From positions 62,430 to 126,429 of the forward strand of contig NZ_NPKI01000020.1 of NCBI RefSeq assembly GCF_002284565.1: a DNA stretch of 64,000 bases. Direction: 5' to 3'. Below the pieces are notes generated by a model, which worked only from the letters and a program-made list of their open reading frames with translations, was not told where the DNA came from and did no database searches. The stretch comes from Mesorhizobium mediterraneum. Lineage in GTDB: Bacteria; Pseudomonadota; Alphaproteobacteria; Rhizobiales; Rhizobiaceae. Each line of letters begins with the position of its first letter. The stretch's first letter is position 1. This document shows positions 52,424 to 60,459 of the stretch, in pieces. The translations under genes and the position numbers were made by a program.

Positions 52424-52942
52424 TTAATCCCGGGCAAAGGCTCCGCGGAACGCTATGACCGCCAGGACAAAGCTGGCGATGGCGTTCCAGCCGGCCAGTG
52501 ACAGGCCAAGAATGCGCAGTGCCGCCTTGTCGCAGGAGGGCGGCACGAATTTGTCGAGCGCGTCGAGCACGCCCTTGCCGCCGGTGTCCACCGGTCCGGC
52601 AGCCGCCGCACAATCGGTCGGTCCCGGCCACCACGCCCATTCGACGCCGGAATGATAGACGCCGAGATAGACGCCGTAGACCATCAGCAGGCCGCCGACG
52701 GCCAGCAGGCCGCGTGTCAGCCAGGTAGGCCAGCGCAGCGCCGACGACAGCACTGCAAGCAGCATCAGCGGCACGCCGATGTAGTAAGGGGTGCGTTGCT
52801 CCAGGCAGAGCTTGCAGGGGATGTAGCCGCCGAGATGCTGGAAGGCCAGCGCCGAGCCGACGGTGGCGGCCATGGCGACGGCGAGAAACAAGGCCGTCCG
52901 CGTGCGCTGGCGTCCAGTGTCGGCATTCACGGTCGCTGTCAT
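52424..52942 (-). CDS. dsbB: Disulfide bond formation protein B
   Basis: This protein of about 172 residues has four transmembrane helices. The first redox pair is GYIPCKLCLEQRTPYY and the second is formed by cysteines in GPTDCAAAAG and VPPSCDKAALR. DsbB reoxidises DsbA with quinone. The start at 52942 (MTATVNAD) is favoured over 52957 on ribosome-site spacing. The YqaA-like gene lies upstream on the same strand, with an AGAGC palindrome in the 58-base gap. Confidence 0.9.
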   Translation of the reverse strand: MTATVNADTGRQRTRTALFLAVAMAATVGSALAFQHLGGYIPCKLCLEQRTPYYIGVPLMLLAVLSSALRWPTWLTRGLLAVGGLLMVYGVYLGVYHSGVEWAWWPGPTDCAAAAGPVDTGGKGVLDALDKFVPPSCDKAALRILGLSLAGWNAIASFVLAVIAFRGAFARD

Positions 52943-52965
52943 CGATCTACCGTCCATTCTCGCTC

Positions 52966-53002
52966 AGAGCAAAGGATGGTTCAATTTGAACATCCTTGCT
53001 CT
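52966..53002. repeat. AGAGC-type palindrome between the YqaA-like gene and dsbB
   Basis: AGAGCAAAGGATG and CATCCTTGCTCT, 12 bases apart, with GTTCAATTTGAAC itself palindromic in the loop. It overlaps the stop codon of the YqaA-like gene. Same family as 15129-15167 and 42281-42313. Confidence 0.75.
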
Positions 53003-53588
53003 AGAAGGCGTATTTGACGACGATATAGAGCGAAATCAGGGCGGCGGCAGCGGCGCCCGCGATCAGGCCAAGGCGCTTTTCGATGAACTCGCGGATCGGT
53101 TCGCCATAGCGGCGCAGCAGCCAGGCGAGAAAAAGGAAGCGGGCGCCGCGCGCCACGATCGCCAGCACGATGAACAGCAGGAGATTGACGCCGATCACGC
53201 CGGACAGGATCGTCACCACCTTGATCGGCGGCAGATGGGCGAGGCCGGAGGTGATCAGCATCAGGATGATGAAGCCGATGCCCGACGAGACGCGCAGCGC
53301 CTCGAAATCGTCATACTTGCCGTAGAATTCGAGGATCGGCCGCGCCACCGTGTCGTAGGCATAGTGGCCGATGTACCAGCCGGCGATGCCGCCCAGAACG
53401 GATGCCAGGGTGGCGATCAGCGCGTAGCGATAGGCGCGATCGGGCCGCGACAGCGCCATTGGCAGGTACAGCACGTCGGCCGGCACCAGGAACACCGAGC
53501 TTTCGACGAAAGCAATGAAGGCCAGCCACCATTCGGCGGATTTCTTTGCCGCCAGCGACAAGGTCCAGTCGTAAAGTCCGCGAAGCAT
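53001..53588 (-). CDS. YqaA/DedA-like (SNARE-associated Golgi domain) membrane protein
   Basis: This 195-residue protein starts at the ATG at 53588 behind TAGGAG (MLRGLYDWTLSLAAKKSAEW). It has about five hydrophobic segments. FVESSVFLVPADVLYLPMAL has the E...P-D pattern of DedA-type proteins, and GGIAGWYIGHYAYDTV the glycine-rich helix. DedA/YqaA proteins move lipids or support envelope proton balance. It is followed by dsbB. Confidence 0.87.
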   Translation of the reverse strand: MLRGLYDWTLSLAAKKSAEWWLAFIAFVESSVFLVPADVLYLPMALSRPDRAYRYALIATLASVLGGIAGWYIGHYAYDTVARPILEFYGKYDDFEALRVSSGIGFIILMLITSGLAHLPPIKVVTILSGVIGVNLLLFIVLAIVARGARFLFLAWLLRRYGEPIREFIEKRLGLIAGAAAAALISLYIVVKYAF

Positions 53589-53861
53589 TGGCACTCCTAA
53601 TGCACGTCGCCCAAAATGCTCAGCGGTTTTGGGGTAACAATGCATAAAAACAAAGACCAAAAGCGCGCCACATGAATCTCTCCAGACGCGACGCGCTTTA
53701 ATGCGCCGCCTGTCTAGAAAGATTTTTCGCGCCGCACAATGGCCGCAGCTTCACGAAATCGAAAGGCTGTGGTCGAGCGAAGGCCGCATGCCGGGAATTG
53801 GCCAGTTGACGAACAGGCCTCCGACCGTATAGTCCGCGCCCATCCAGGCCGCCCGGCCTGA

Positions 53862-53946
53862 GCCCCTATGGCGGAATTGGTAGACGCGCTCGACTCAAAA
53901 TCGAGTTCCGCAAGGAGTGCTGGTTCGATCCCGGCTAGGGGCACCA
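53862..53946 (+). tRNA. tRNA-Leu (anticodon CAA)
   Basis: A complete class II cloverleaf: acceptor GCCCCTA/TAGGGGC, A73 and encoded CCA. The anticodon arm is CTCGA-CTCAAAA-TCGAG with CAA at 34-36, followed by a normal-size variable arm (TTCCGCAAGGAGT) and T arm with GGTTCGATCCC. It decodes UUG. A plus-strand feature with no overlapping gene. Confidence 0.95.
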
Positions 53947-54069
53947 CCTTCCCATCCGAGGCACCTTGAAAGCTCGGTTGGATGTCATCCCAGCGCACCT
54001 GGGATAGCCACAGTCGAGGCCCGGGCCGATTCTCCCTGTCAACATCGGAATTCGTAGGCTAGGTCGCGA

Positions 54070-54678
54070 TTACATCGGCCCCGGCACCATCTTGGTCGGC
54101 TGCTCCGGCATCGGAAACGCGTAATTTTCGCATTTCACGTCGGGGTTCGTCGGGCTGAACATTCCGAGCGGGTTGTCCTTGAACAGCCAGGCGTGAAGAT
54201 CGTAATGATGGAACTCCGCCGGAATAAGCGGATAGTGCCCCTCCATCGGCCCCTGGAACGTCTGTCCAAAGAGTTTCGGCGGCTCTTTTGTGTCAGGCGT
54301 CAGCGGTACAAGCCATTCCACGGCCACCAGGCGCAAGCCGCCGTCGACCGGCTCATAGATAAGGACATTGGGGCGCGTCGGATCTGGTGTCGGACTGACG
54401 CTCGCGACGTTGACGAAATGAATGCCCATCGCGCCCTTCGGGTAATCCATAGCCCCAGCCACTTTTTCGCCGCTGTAATAAACGCATCCGACCGTCGACA
54501 GATAGAGGTCGCGGATGGCGGCCTTGTAGTCTTCGTACTTGGTTAGCGATTCTTTGAGAGCATCGATCTCGGCCTTGTCGGGCTCGGCGGCCTGAGCTGC
54601 GGCCGCGGTCAGACAGCCGCCAACAAGGCCGATCAAAGCGAGAACACTGCGACGCCTGAAGTGAGTTGCTTTCGTCAT
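54070..54678 (-). CDS. Secreted protein of unknown function
   Basis: This 202-residue protein has a signal peptide (FRRRSVLALIGLVGGCLTAAAAQA) cleaved near residue 30. The mature part is aromatic- and proline-rich: YEDYKAAIRDLYLSTVGCVYYSG, MGIHFVNVASVSPTPDPTRP, PAEFHHYDLHAWLFKDNPLG, with cysteines near the middle and end that could pair. I do not recognise an enzymatic motif. The HHYDLHAW segment could bind a metal. It is isolated between tRNA-Leu and a repeat-rich gap. Confidence 0.75.
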   Translation of the reverse strand: MTKATHFRRRSVLALIGLVGGCLTAAAAQAAEPDKAEIDALKESLTKYEDYKAAIRDLYLSTVGCVYYSGEKVAGAMDYPKGAMGIHFVNVASVSPTPDPTRPNVLIYEPVDGGLRLVAVEWLVPLTPDTKEPPKLFGQTFQGPMEGHYPLIPAEFHHYDLHAWLFKDNPLGMFSPTNPDVKCENYAFPMPEQPTKMVPGPM

Positions 54679-54931
54679 GCATTCCTCCCAGTTTTTTTGT
54701 TGGCCGTGCAGACCGAGGCGGCAATGATGCTGGTTGCGCAGCCGCGATTATCGCCGATGCTAATCCTTTCCGCTGGTTGGGAGAATTAACCCTCATGACC
54801 TAGGCCCTCAGCACAGTGGATTTGACAGCTCGGGCCGATCGGCCGCGAACGTCCACAGTCCCGCTCTGCGGCGAATTTCAGGGGTAGATCGCAAACCTTT
54901 GAGATTGGCCGAAACACCCCTCTTCGTTTCC

Positions 54932-55170
54932 CAAGGCGGAGCAAGGAGCGAAGCGACGCGGCGCAGACCCTGGGATCCATGCCGCTACCTAGCGGCAGTG
55001 CTCCTGCGGACCAGAACCGAACGCTCCTCCACCCCGTTCCGGTCGTGTTGGAAGGGTAGCTCGCACGTTGCGGATACAAGCGCCGTCCCGAGCCGCTGCA
55101 TTCTTCGGCTAAGGAAACGGCATGGATCCTAGGGTCTGCGCGACGTCGCTTCGCTCCTGCTCCGCCCTGG
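54932..55170. repeat. Large imperfect inverted repeat in a 550-base gap
   Basis: Left arm 54932-54984 (GGCGGAGCAAGGAGCGAAGC ... CAGACCCTGGGATCCATGCCG) and right arm 55118-55170 (CGGCATGGATCCTAGGGTCTG ... GCTTCGCTCCTGCTCCGCC) are nearly complementary over about 50 bases, with a ~130-base centre. No coding frame spans it. It resembles palindromic rhizobial mosaic elements or a MITE. The rest of 54679-55230 shows nothing coding. Confidence 0.75.
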
Positions 55171-55230
55171 GATGACGAAGGCATGGTGGCTCATAGCTAA
55201 TCGCAAGCCTGGAGATTGGCGGCTGCAGGC

Positions 55231-56511
55231 CTACCGCCGGCCCAGCAAGCTCTTCATCCGGTTGCGCAGGATGCGCGCCATGTTGCGGGTTTCGCGGTAG
55301 AGGTGAAGCTGCGACGCCGCCTGGCGGGTGAGGCGGTCGGCGTCCGGCGTCAGGCCGATGACCAGAGTGCCGATCGGCCGGCGCTCCATCCATAGCCGGC
55401 TCATCACCGGATGGTCGGGCACGGCGCAGGAATCGGTCATCATGATGTTGGGATCGTCGAGATGCTGCCTGGTCACCTCGATCATCAGGAGCGTGCCCGG
55501 CGAATAGGCGGCGAGCGTCTCGTCATAGGCCGTCTTCCAGGTGTAGGCGACGCCGGCCTCGACGAAGACGACCAGGCAAGCGATGGTGCGGCCGTCGAGC
55601 GTCAGCGAATGGATGCGGCACAGATCCTGTTCGGCCAGCCGGTGCACGGCTTCGCGGGCAAAGGCGGCACGGTAGCGGTCGATGGCCATGGCGGTACGCT
55701 CGCGGCCCTTCCAGCCGGCAGCCTCGAGCGTCAGGAAACGTTCGATGGCATGGCGGATCTCGTCGGGTCCGCGCGCCACGAGATGCTCCAGCTGGCCCAG
55801 ATCAGCAAGGCGGCGCTTCAGGCGGCGGAACTCGCGATAGTGGTGCGAGCGCAGCGAGGCCTTCAGATACTCATCGCCGTCGAGCTCGCTTTCGAGCATC
55901 GGGCGTTCGGCCTTGCCGGTGGTGACCAGCGTAAGGCCACGCGTCTCGGCGACCGTGGCCAGCAGGCTGGCCACCGGGCCGTCGAGCCGGATGTCGGGCA
56001 GGACAAAGACTTTCGGCAGCTTGAGGTGCGGCCGCGACAGCATCGAGAAGAAATCCTCGACGACGCCGACGGGATCGTCACGGTCGACCAGCGGCGTGCC
56101 GATCGGGCCGAACGGGCTCGACCATGTGCGCATGACCCGCACGCCGAGCGGCACCGCCGGCCGCTCCACCGAGAACGGCACCAGCAAGCGCAGCCGGTTG
56201 CGGTATTCGTCGCCGTCACGGATGACCGCCAGCCGCACCTCGCGGTCTTCCAGCCTCGGCATGGCGGGCGCCAGGAAGCGCGGGTTAAAGAAGACGTTGG
56301 GCTCGATCGTGCGGGTGCAGAGGTAGTCGAGCTCCTCGACCAGATCGAAGCCGGCGGAGGCGGGGTAAATGGCCAGTTTGCGCTCGGGCCGGTCGTTGGC
56401 CAAGAGTTCGATATGGGCGGGATCGGCTTCGCGGGCCAGCCCCGCGAGGCCGATCACCATGGCGCTGGCCGGGCCGCCGCTGGTTTCCTCGAGCAACGGG
56501 ACAGCGGCCAT
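55231..56511 (-). CDS. CelD/BcsL-like GNAT-fold acyltransferase
   Basis: This 426-residue protein has a C-terminal Acetyltransf_6 (FemAB-like) domain: EYLKASLRSHHYREFRRLKRRL, ERFLTLEAAGWKGRERTAMA, and GRTIACLVVFVEAGVAYTWKTAYDETLAAYSPGTLL, typical of cellulose/exopolysaccharide-linked CelD proteins. It probably acylates a surface polysaccharide or precursor. Its ATG overlaps the TGA of the upstream flippase gene (TGATG), so the two are coupled. Confidence 0.85.
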   Translation of the reverse strand: MAAVPLLEETSGGPASAMVIGLAGLAREADPAHIELLANDRPERKLAIYPASAGFDLVEELDYLCTRTIEPNVFFNPRFLAPAMPRLEDREVRLAVIRDGDEYRNRLRLLVPFSVERPAVPLGVRVMRTWSSPFGPIGTPLVDRDDPVGVVEDFFSMLSRPHLKLPKVFVLPDIRLDGPVASLLATVAETRGLTLVTTGKAERPMLESELDGDEYLKASLRSHHYREFRRLKRRLADLGQLEHLVARGPDEIRHAIERFLTLEAAGWKGRERTAMAIDRYRAAFAREAVHRLAEQDLCRIHSLTLDGRTIACLVVFVEAGVAYTWKTAYDETLAAYSPGTLLMIEVTRQHLDDPNIMMTDSCAVPDHPVMSRLWMERRPIGTLVIGLTPDADRLTRQAASQLHLYRETRNMARILRNRMKSLLGRR

Positions 56512-57911
56512 CACGCGGCTCCTTCGGCGGCTACGAAAATGGCCATGACGATGCCGAGCTTGCGCCAGACCGTGAAAGACAGCGCGCCGGCCTCGAAGAT
56601 CATGGCGAAGGCGGTGGCCATTGCCGCGCCCCACAGGCCGAAAAGCGGGATCAGCACCAAATTGAGACCGATGTTGAGGGCCAGCGTCATGGCGTACACG
56701 GCGGCGCAGATATTCTGGTTGCCGCTCATGGTGAGTAGGCTTTCGCAGGGGCCGACGGCGGCGCGGGCGACGACGCCGAACACCAGCAGGAACAACAGCG
56801 GATAGCCGGCGCTGAATTCAGGCCCGAACAAGCTCAGCATCGGCTCGCCAAGCACCAGCACCATCAGCGCCATGAACAGCGAAGGCCAGAAGGTCCAAGA
56901 CACCGTTTCGCGGGCGAAGGCGGCGAGCTTTTCCGGCTCGCCATGGGTGAATTGCGCATAGCGCTGGGCGACGCCCGCCTTGACCGCGAAATAGACGAAA
57001 TGCACCAGCGCCAGCGTCTTGACCGTGGCGAAATAGACGGCGACGTCGTTGGGGCTCATATAGGCGCCGACCATCAGCACGTCGGCATTGGTGAGCAGGA
57101 AGAAGAAGCCTTCAACCAGGAAGATCGGCAGCGACACGAGGAACCATTGCGCGAAATGCACTTTCCTCGGCCCGGCCGGGATATTCCTGTCCATGCGCGC
57201 CGTGACGCCGATGAGTTGACCGAGCGTGGTGGCGTAGGCGGCGGCAATCGAGGCGAAGATCGCGGTCCTGGCGTCGGGCGCAAAGCCCACCAGAAGCATC
57301 AGCGCCATGAGCGCCAGGATCAGCACCGGCCGCACCAGATAGGTCGGCGCCAGCGCAAACAGCGCCCATGAGTTGGCCCGCGCCAGCCCCTGCAGCAGAT
57401 CGGACATCGCGATCATCGGCATGCAGATGAGGCCGAGGATGAACGGCACGACATAGTAGTTTTCGATGAAGGGCGAGAGCAGCCAGACGCCGAGCGCGCC
57501 GAGGCCGGCGATCGCCGTCGAGGCAACCAGCACGAACAGGCGGCTGGTCAGCACGATGCCGCGCAGCTCGGCCAGCATGTTGCGCTCGCGATATTCGGGA
57601 ATGAAGCGGATGACCGAGGTGTGGAAGCCGAGGCAGGCGACATTGCCGAGGATGACCATCGTCACCCAGACGAGGACGAAGATGCCGTATTCGAACGAGC
57701 CCATCCAGCGTGCCATCAGCACCTGGCTGACGAAGGCGATGACGGCGCTGACGATGCGGATGGAAAAGGCGATGAGCGACATGCGGCCGGCCTCGCCGCG
57801 CTCGTCGGCGGTGAACAGCACGGCGTCGATGCGGCCAAGCAGCGGCTTTACGCGCAGCGCAAGGCGCTGCGGCAGGAACCGCCCGGCTGTCGTCGCCGCG
57901 GAAAAGCGCAC
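56511..57911 (-). CDS. Polysaccharide flippase (MOP/Wzx-like)
   Basis: This 466-residue protein with about 12-14 transmembrane helices starts at a GTG behind GGAGAG. SIRIVSAVIAFVSQVLMARWMGSFEYGIFVLVW is the Wzx/MurJ-like N-terminal pattern. LLTMSGNQNICAAVYAMTLALNIGLNLVLIPLFGLWGAAMATAFA is the second-half repeat. It would flip lipid-linked sugars across the inner membrane. Coupled to the CelD-like acyltransferase, the pair is likely part of surface polysaccharide export, but no polymerase or glycosyltransferase is adjacent. Confidence 0.87.
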   Translation of the reverse strand: MRFSAATTAGRFLPQRLALRVKPLLGRIDAVLFTADERGEAGRMSLIAFSIRIVSAVIAFVSQVLMARWMGSFEYGIFVLVWVTMVILGNVACLGFHTSVIRFIPEYRERNMLAELRGIVLTSRLFVLVASTAIAGLGALGVWLLSPFIENYYVVPFILGLICMPMIAMSDLLQGLARANSWALFALAPTYLVRPVLILALMALMLLVGFAPDARTAIFASIAAAYATTLGQLIGVTARMDRNIPAGPRKVHFAQWFLVSLPIFLVEGFFFLLTNADVLMVGAYMSPNDVAVYFATVKTLALVHFVYFAVKAGVAQRYAQFTHGEPEKLAAFARETVSWTFWPSLFMALMVLVLGEPMLSLFGPEFSAGYPLLFLLVFGVVARAAVGPCESLLTMSGNQNICAAVYAMTLALNIGLNLVLIPLFGLWGAAMATAFAMIFEAGALSFTVWRKLGIVMAIFVAAEGAA

Positions 57912-58193
57912 CCACTACTCTCCGTTTTCCGCTTCTTTTCAGCGTATGCGTCTAGCGAAGACAGATTAAGAAACGGTTGGGTTGGGTCGCGGCGCGCGGC
58001 GCGCATCAGTCATCCTTGCCATGTCCGTTTTGGCCCGCCCCTACTTCCACGACCAAGCCGCCGCATTTGAGCACGTAGAAGGCATATTTGCGGGCGTATT
58101 CACGCTCCTCTTTGCGCCGTTTGGCGGCGAGCCTTTGATGGACCAAATAGCCGTAATTTGCAGGCGCTGTAATCGCTTATAACGAAAAAGGCC
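57912..58193. other. Gap with short weak coding candidates
   Basis: Two weak readings compete. On the plus strand at 58021-58095, MSVLARPYFHDQAAAFEHVE resembles the N-terminus of IS1595-type transposases before degenerating. On the minus strand, 58146 to 58006 gives a 46-codon frame (TTG start; KRRKEEREYARKYAFYVLKC) with reasonable third-position bias but no ribosome site. I cannot decide between them. A GC-rich palindrome (GGCGCGCGGCGCGC) lies near 57991. Confidence 0.35.
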
Positions 58194-58221
58194 TCAGCCC
58201 TTTTGGGCGCGGGGCTTTTTC
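58184..58221. terminator. Bidirectional terminator-like hairpin
   Basis: GAAAAAGGCCTC and GCGGGGCTTTTTC form a stem with A/T runs on both sides, enclosing a second small hairpin AGCCC/GGGC. It overlaps the stop codon of the small minus-strand gene, so it would end that transcript. Confidence 0.65.
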
Positions 58222-58367
58222 TTTGTCTTCGGTGCTGTGGCACGTTTTGGCGTTTTCCATTCGTTCTGCGTCTTCTTCACCACGGCCTGTGGGTCTGGAA
58301 TCGCGAACGCGGCCTTCAATGCCTGCTCTGTGGAAAGCGGTGATAACCATACCGTATTCGGCTTCAT
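58194..58367 (-). CDS. Small basic protein of unknown function
   Basis: This 57-residue protein starts at the ATG at 58367 with AAGGAATAG about nine bases upstream. It begins MKPNTVWLSPLSTEQALKAA and ends in a lysine-rich tail (KRATAPKTKKKPRAQKG), a pattern of small DNA- or RNA-binding proteins on mobile elements. A terminator-like hairpin covers its end. It is divergent from the winged-helix-like gene at 58469. I recognise no family. Confidence 0.6.
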   Translation of the reverse strand: MKPNTVWLSPLSTEQALKAAFAIPDPQAVVKKTQNEWKTPKRATAPKTKKKPRAQKG

Positions 58368-58468
58368 TGCACTCTATTCCTTACGTCAATTGACGCCGTT
58401 GCCATACACCCATGAACGGGCGTATAACCGTGTAAAGCACGATTCGGACCCGTACCCCGGAGGATAAC

Positions 58469-59029
58469 ATGCCGACGACCGAGAATGCCGCCATCGCTTC
58501 GATGACTGCCCTTGTGGCCGAAATCGAAACCCGTCTGCTGAAAGATAGTCCCGACTACCGGGCTATGCTTGCGCTGAAAAAGGCCATCGCCGAGGTTTCT
58601 GGGCCAGTCATGCACTTGCGGCCCACCACTGAGCGCGCCGTCGCCCCGGCGCCGCCCGTTGCTTATGCCAGTGGTCGGGTCCCTTCGCAGCCCGATGCGG
58701 TCGCGGAAGTGCTCGATCAGTACGGACCGCTCCCGACCAGCGACATCCTGGCAATGGTTCTCGAGATGGGCGTTACTGTCGGCGGCACGGACAAGTTGAT
58801 CAATCTGTCGTCGGCGATCTCGAAGTCCGGCAGATTCCGGTCCTTCCGCCTCAATGGCGTTCCGCACTGGTATTTCAAAGACCGCGAATTGCCGGTGGTT
58901 CGCACTATGCCGCCGACATGGGAGGCGATGGCAAACCAGAATCTCGGCGGAAAGACGGGCGTTGCCGCGCCCGCCGCCGAAGATAGCTCTAGTTCGGAAG
59001 GAGGTGAAAACGGCGATGCCGCCGCCTAA
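58469..59029 (+). CDS. Predicted winged-helix (HARE-HTH-like) protein
   Basis: This 186-residue protein has three parts. Residues 1-60 form a helical N-terminus (MTALVAEIETRLLKDSPDYR). A Pro/Ala linker follows. Residues ~75-140 read as a winged helix: AVAEVLDQYGPLPTSDILAM, INLSSAISKSGRFRSFRLNG, VPHWYFKDREL, similar to the HARE-HTH/RpoE-delta type that couples DNA binding to chromatin or restriction-type proteins. The tail is acidic (EDSSSSEGGENGD). It lies in the accessory island immediately upstream of the unusual tRNA. Function unknown. Confidence 0.7.
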   Translation: MPTTENAAIASMTALVAEIETRLLKDSPDYRAMLALKKAIAEVSGPVMHLRPTTERAVAPAPPVAYASGRVPSQPDAVAEVLDQYGPLPTSDILAMVLEMGVTVGGTDKLINLSSAISKSGRFRSFRLNGVPHWYFKDRELPVVRTMPPTWEAMANQNLGGKTGVAAPAAEDSSSSEGGENGDAAA

Positions 59030-59036
59030 GAGTTGA
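59016..59036 (+). CDS. Six-codon minigene MPPPKS behind a strong Shine-Dalgarno
   Basis: AAGGAGGT (58998-59005), embedded in the last codons of the winged-helix gene, lies ten bases ahead of ATG CCG CCG CCT AAG AGT TGA in another frame. Three consecutive proline codons stall ribosomes unless EF-P acts. Such a leader could sense proline-tRNA or translation status. The reading frame is too short to prove itself; chance is possible. Confidence 0.25.
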   Translation: MPPPKS

Positions 59037-59090
59037 CCAGAGCGCCTCGAAAAATATCCGACTTGCGCATCTGGGTACCCGAGGGTCGGG

Positions 59091-59126
59091 GCGGACAAGT
59101 TGGGTGTGATGACCCTTCTTGTCCGC
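59091..59126. promoter_or_regulatory. Hairpin between the minigene and the unusual tRNA
   Basis: GCGGACAAG and CTTGTCCGC form a 9-bp perfect stem with an 18-base loop, 24 bases before the tRNA. No pure T run follows (TGGGTAAACCC), so it is a processing or attenuation hairpin rather than a strong terminator. Confidence 0.5.
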
Positions 59127-59149
59127 TGGGTAAACCCTTCTCCCTTTAT

Positions 59150-59252
59150 GGCCGAATGGTGAAATTGGTAAACACGCCGGGTTTGGAACTCGGTGAGCGG
59201 TCCCTGAGAAGACCATGCGCTCTTGCGGGTTCGAGGCCCGTTTCGGCCACCA
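59150..59252 (+). tRNA. Leu-type class II tRNA with proline anticodon UGG and oversized variable arm
   Basis: All cloverleaf elements are present. Acceptor GGCCGAA/TTCGGCC pairs fully (7 bp), A73 and encoded CCA end at 59252. The D arm GTG-AAATTGGTAAA-CAC has G18G19 and A14. The anticodon stem is CCGGG/CTCGG (one G-U) with a seven-base loop TTTGGAA, giving UGG at 59184-59186. T arm GCGGG-TTCGAGG-CCCGT. The variable region (59194-59224) is 31 nt with stem GAGCG/CGCTC and an inner GTC/GAC, about double the usual leucine arm. D arm, G1:C72 and A73 are leucine identity features; LeuRS does not read the anticodon. A T-rich tract (CTCTTTTT) follows. Confidence 0.75.
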
Positions 59253-59324
59253 CTCTTTTTACAACTATTTGATTTAGCGGTCAAATTTTTGCGCCAACTT
59301 CTGTAGTCAGAGTAAAATTTTGAT

Positions 59325-60050
59325 TCAGATCAAAGAGTTAGCGCCTTTGCGGTACATCATCCGCCGACCGAACGCGGTGCCGATCGCGCCTAAAGTGCGA
59401 CTACCGTCCGAATCGCGCCGCGTGTGCCAGCGATAATCGAACTCACTCAAATAGCGGCCAAGGTGTTTGGCGCTGACTTGATGGAATGCGCCGAAGATCC
59501 CGCGCTTGAAAAGCGAATGGTACGACTCGGCAAAACTGGTATGGATGAACCAACTCCGCACATATTCCTTGGAGTGGTCAACGCTGTGGTGCGAGTAGAA
59601 ATGACCATTCAACTGCCGCCTACGAACTTCTCGTCCAGCTCCACAACGCCCCGGTCCTTGCCGAGCATTGAGGCAAATGGTTCTTGCATCATGGCATACC
59701 GTACGCGACGGCAAACGAACCATGCGGCCTTGTAGGAAATGTCGAGTTCGCGCTTCAACTGGTTAGCGCTGACACCCTTCTTGGAAGAACACATAATGAA
59801 TAACGCATATACCCATTTCCCTAGGGAAACATGGGAGCCTTCGAAGATGCTCTTGGTGGTCACACTGAACTTCTTGCGGCAGTCAGAGCATTTCCATTGA
59901 CGCCGATCCGGGTTCGGCCCTTCAACTCGTAAACTGTCCCATGGTCGCAATGGGCGCATGTTACGCCGGACGGCCAACGCAGATCGCGAATGAAATCACC
60001 GGCCTTGAGTTCGTCGGTGAGAAGCGGTGCCAAGTCTTTGATGGATTTTA
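59325..60050 (-). pseudogene. Degenerate IS1595-family transposase
   Basis: Three frames carry parts of one transposase. Near 60050-59920: LRWPSGVTCAHCDHGTVYEL with the first zinc CxxC. Then at 59920-59609: RRQWKCSDCRKKFSVTTKSIFEGSHVSLGK, SANQLKRELDISYKAAWFVCRRV and VVELDEKFVGG. Then at 59600-59325, in another frame: DHSKEYVRSWFIHTSFAESYHSLFKRGIFGAFHQVS. Frameshifts lie near 59918 and 59612, and the DDE middle (about 100 residues) is deleted at the second. It cannot be active. No terminal inverted repeats or target duplication were found by eye. Confidence 0.85.
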
Positions 60051-60147
60051 TTCTGCAGATTACATAGCACGGTTATGGTCCACGCAAGGTTATAATCGCC
60101 CGTTTGGCCGTTGATTGTTCAATGTGAAGCCAAAGAAGAAACCCGCC

Positions 60148-60444
60148 CTACGGCTTGGTAGTTGGTTTGACTGTCGCCAGAGCCTTCCCAAATGCCCTAA
60201 TGGCCTCGTCTGGTGCCCCCTGTATCATTGCCTTCGCCAGAGCGGCGAAGCTGTCGGGTCTAATTTCAAGATCAAAATAGGCCGTGCCCCGTCCTACGGT
60301 TCGGCTGAAGGCAATGGTCACTCCGTAGCTGGCGTGGATAGTCGCCGCCGGTCCGGGCCAACTGCGCTTGCTGCGTTCTTCGTGGTGTCTCTGCCTGCTT
60401 ATTAGGATTGTAATGCTGCCCTCCCTCACTTTTGAGGCCAGCAT
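60148..60444 (-). CDS. Hypothetical protein
   Basis: This 98-residue protein starts MLASKVREGSITILISRQRH and has a structured C-terminal half (YFDLEIRPDSFAALAKAMIQ, GAPDEAIRAFGKALATVKP) with good codon bias. It is a small conserved-looking protein of unknown role in the accessory island. No signal peptide or membrane segment is present. It is divergent from the hypothetical gene at 60460. Confidence 0.55.
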   Translation of the reverse strand: MLASKVREGSITILISRQRHHEERSKRSWPGPAATIHASYGVTIAFSRTVGRGTAYFDLEIRPDSFAALAKAMIQGAPDEAIRAFGKALATVKPTTKP

Positions 60445-60459
60445 ATCACATGCTTTGGT

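Noticed and set aside
53862..53946. tRNA-Leu(CAA) as an integration site for a genomic island
   Set aside because: I looked for a second copy of its 3' end within the window and found none, and no integrase gene is nearby.
53714..53998. A 94-codon minus-strand frame across tRNA-Leu(CAA)
   Set aside because: It is antisense to the tRNA and its flanks; its protein-like look comes from tRNA-derived annotation artefacts.
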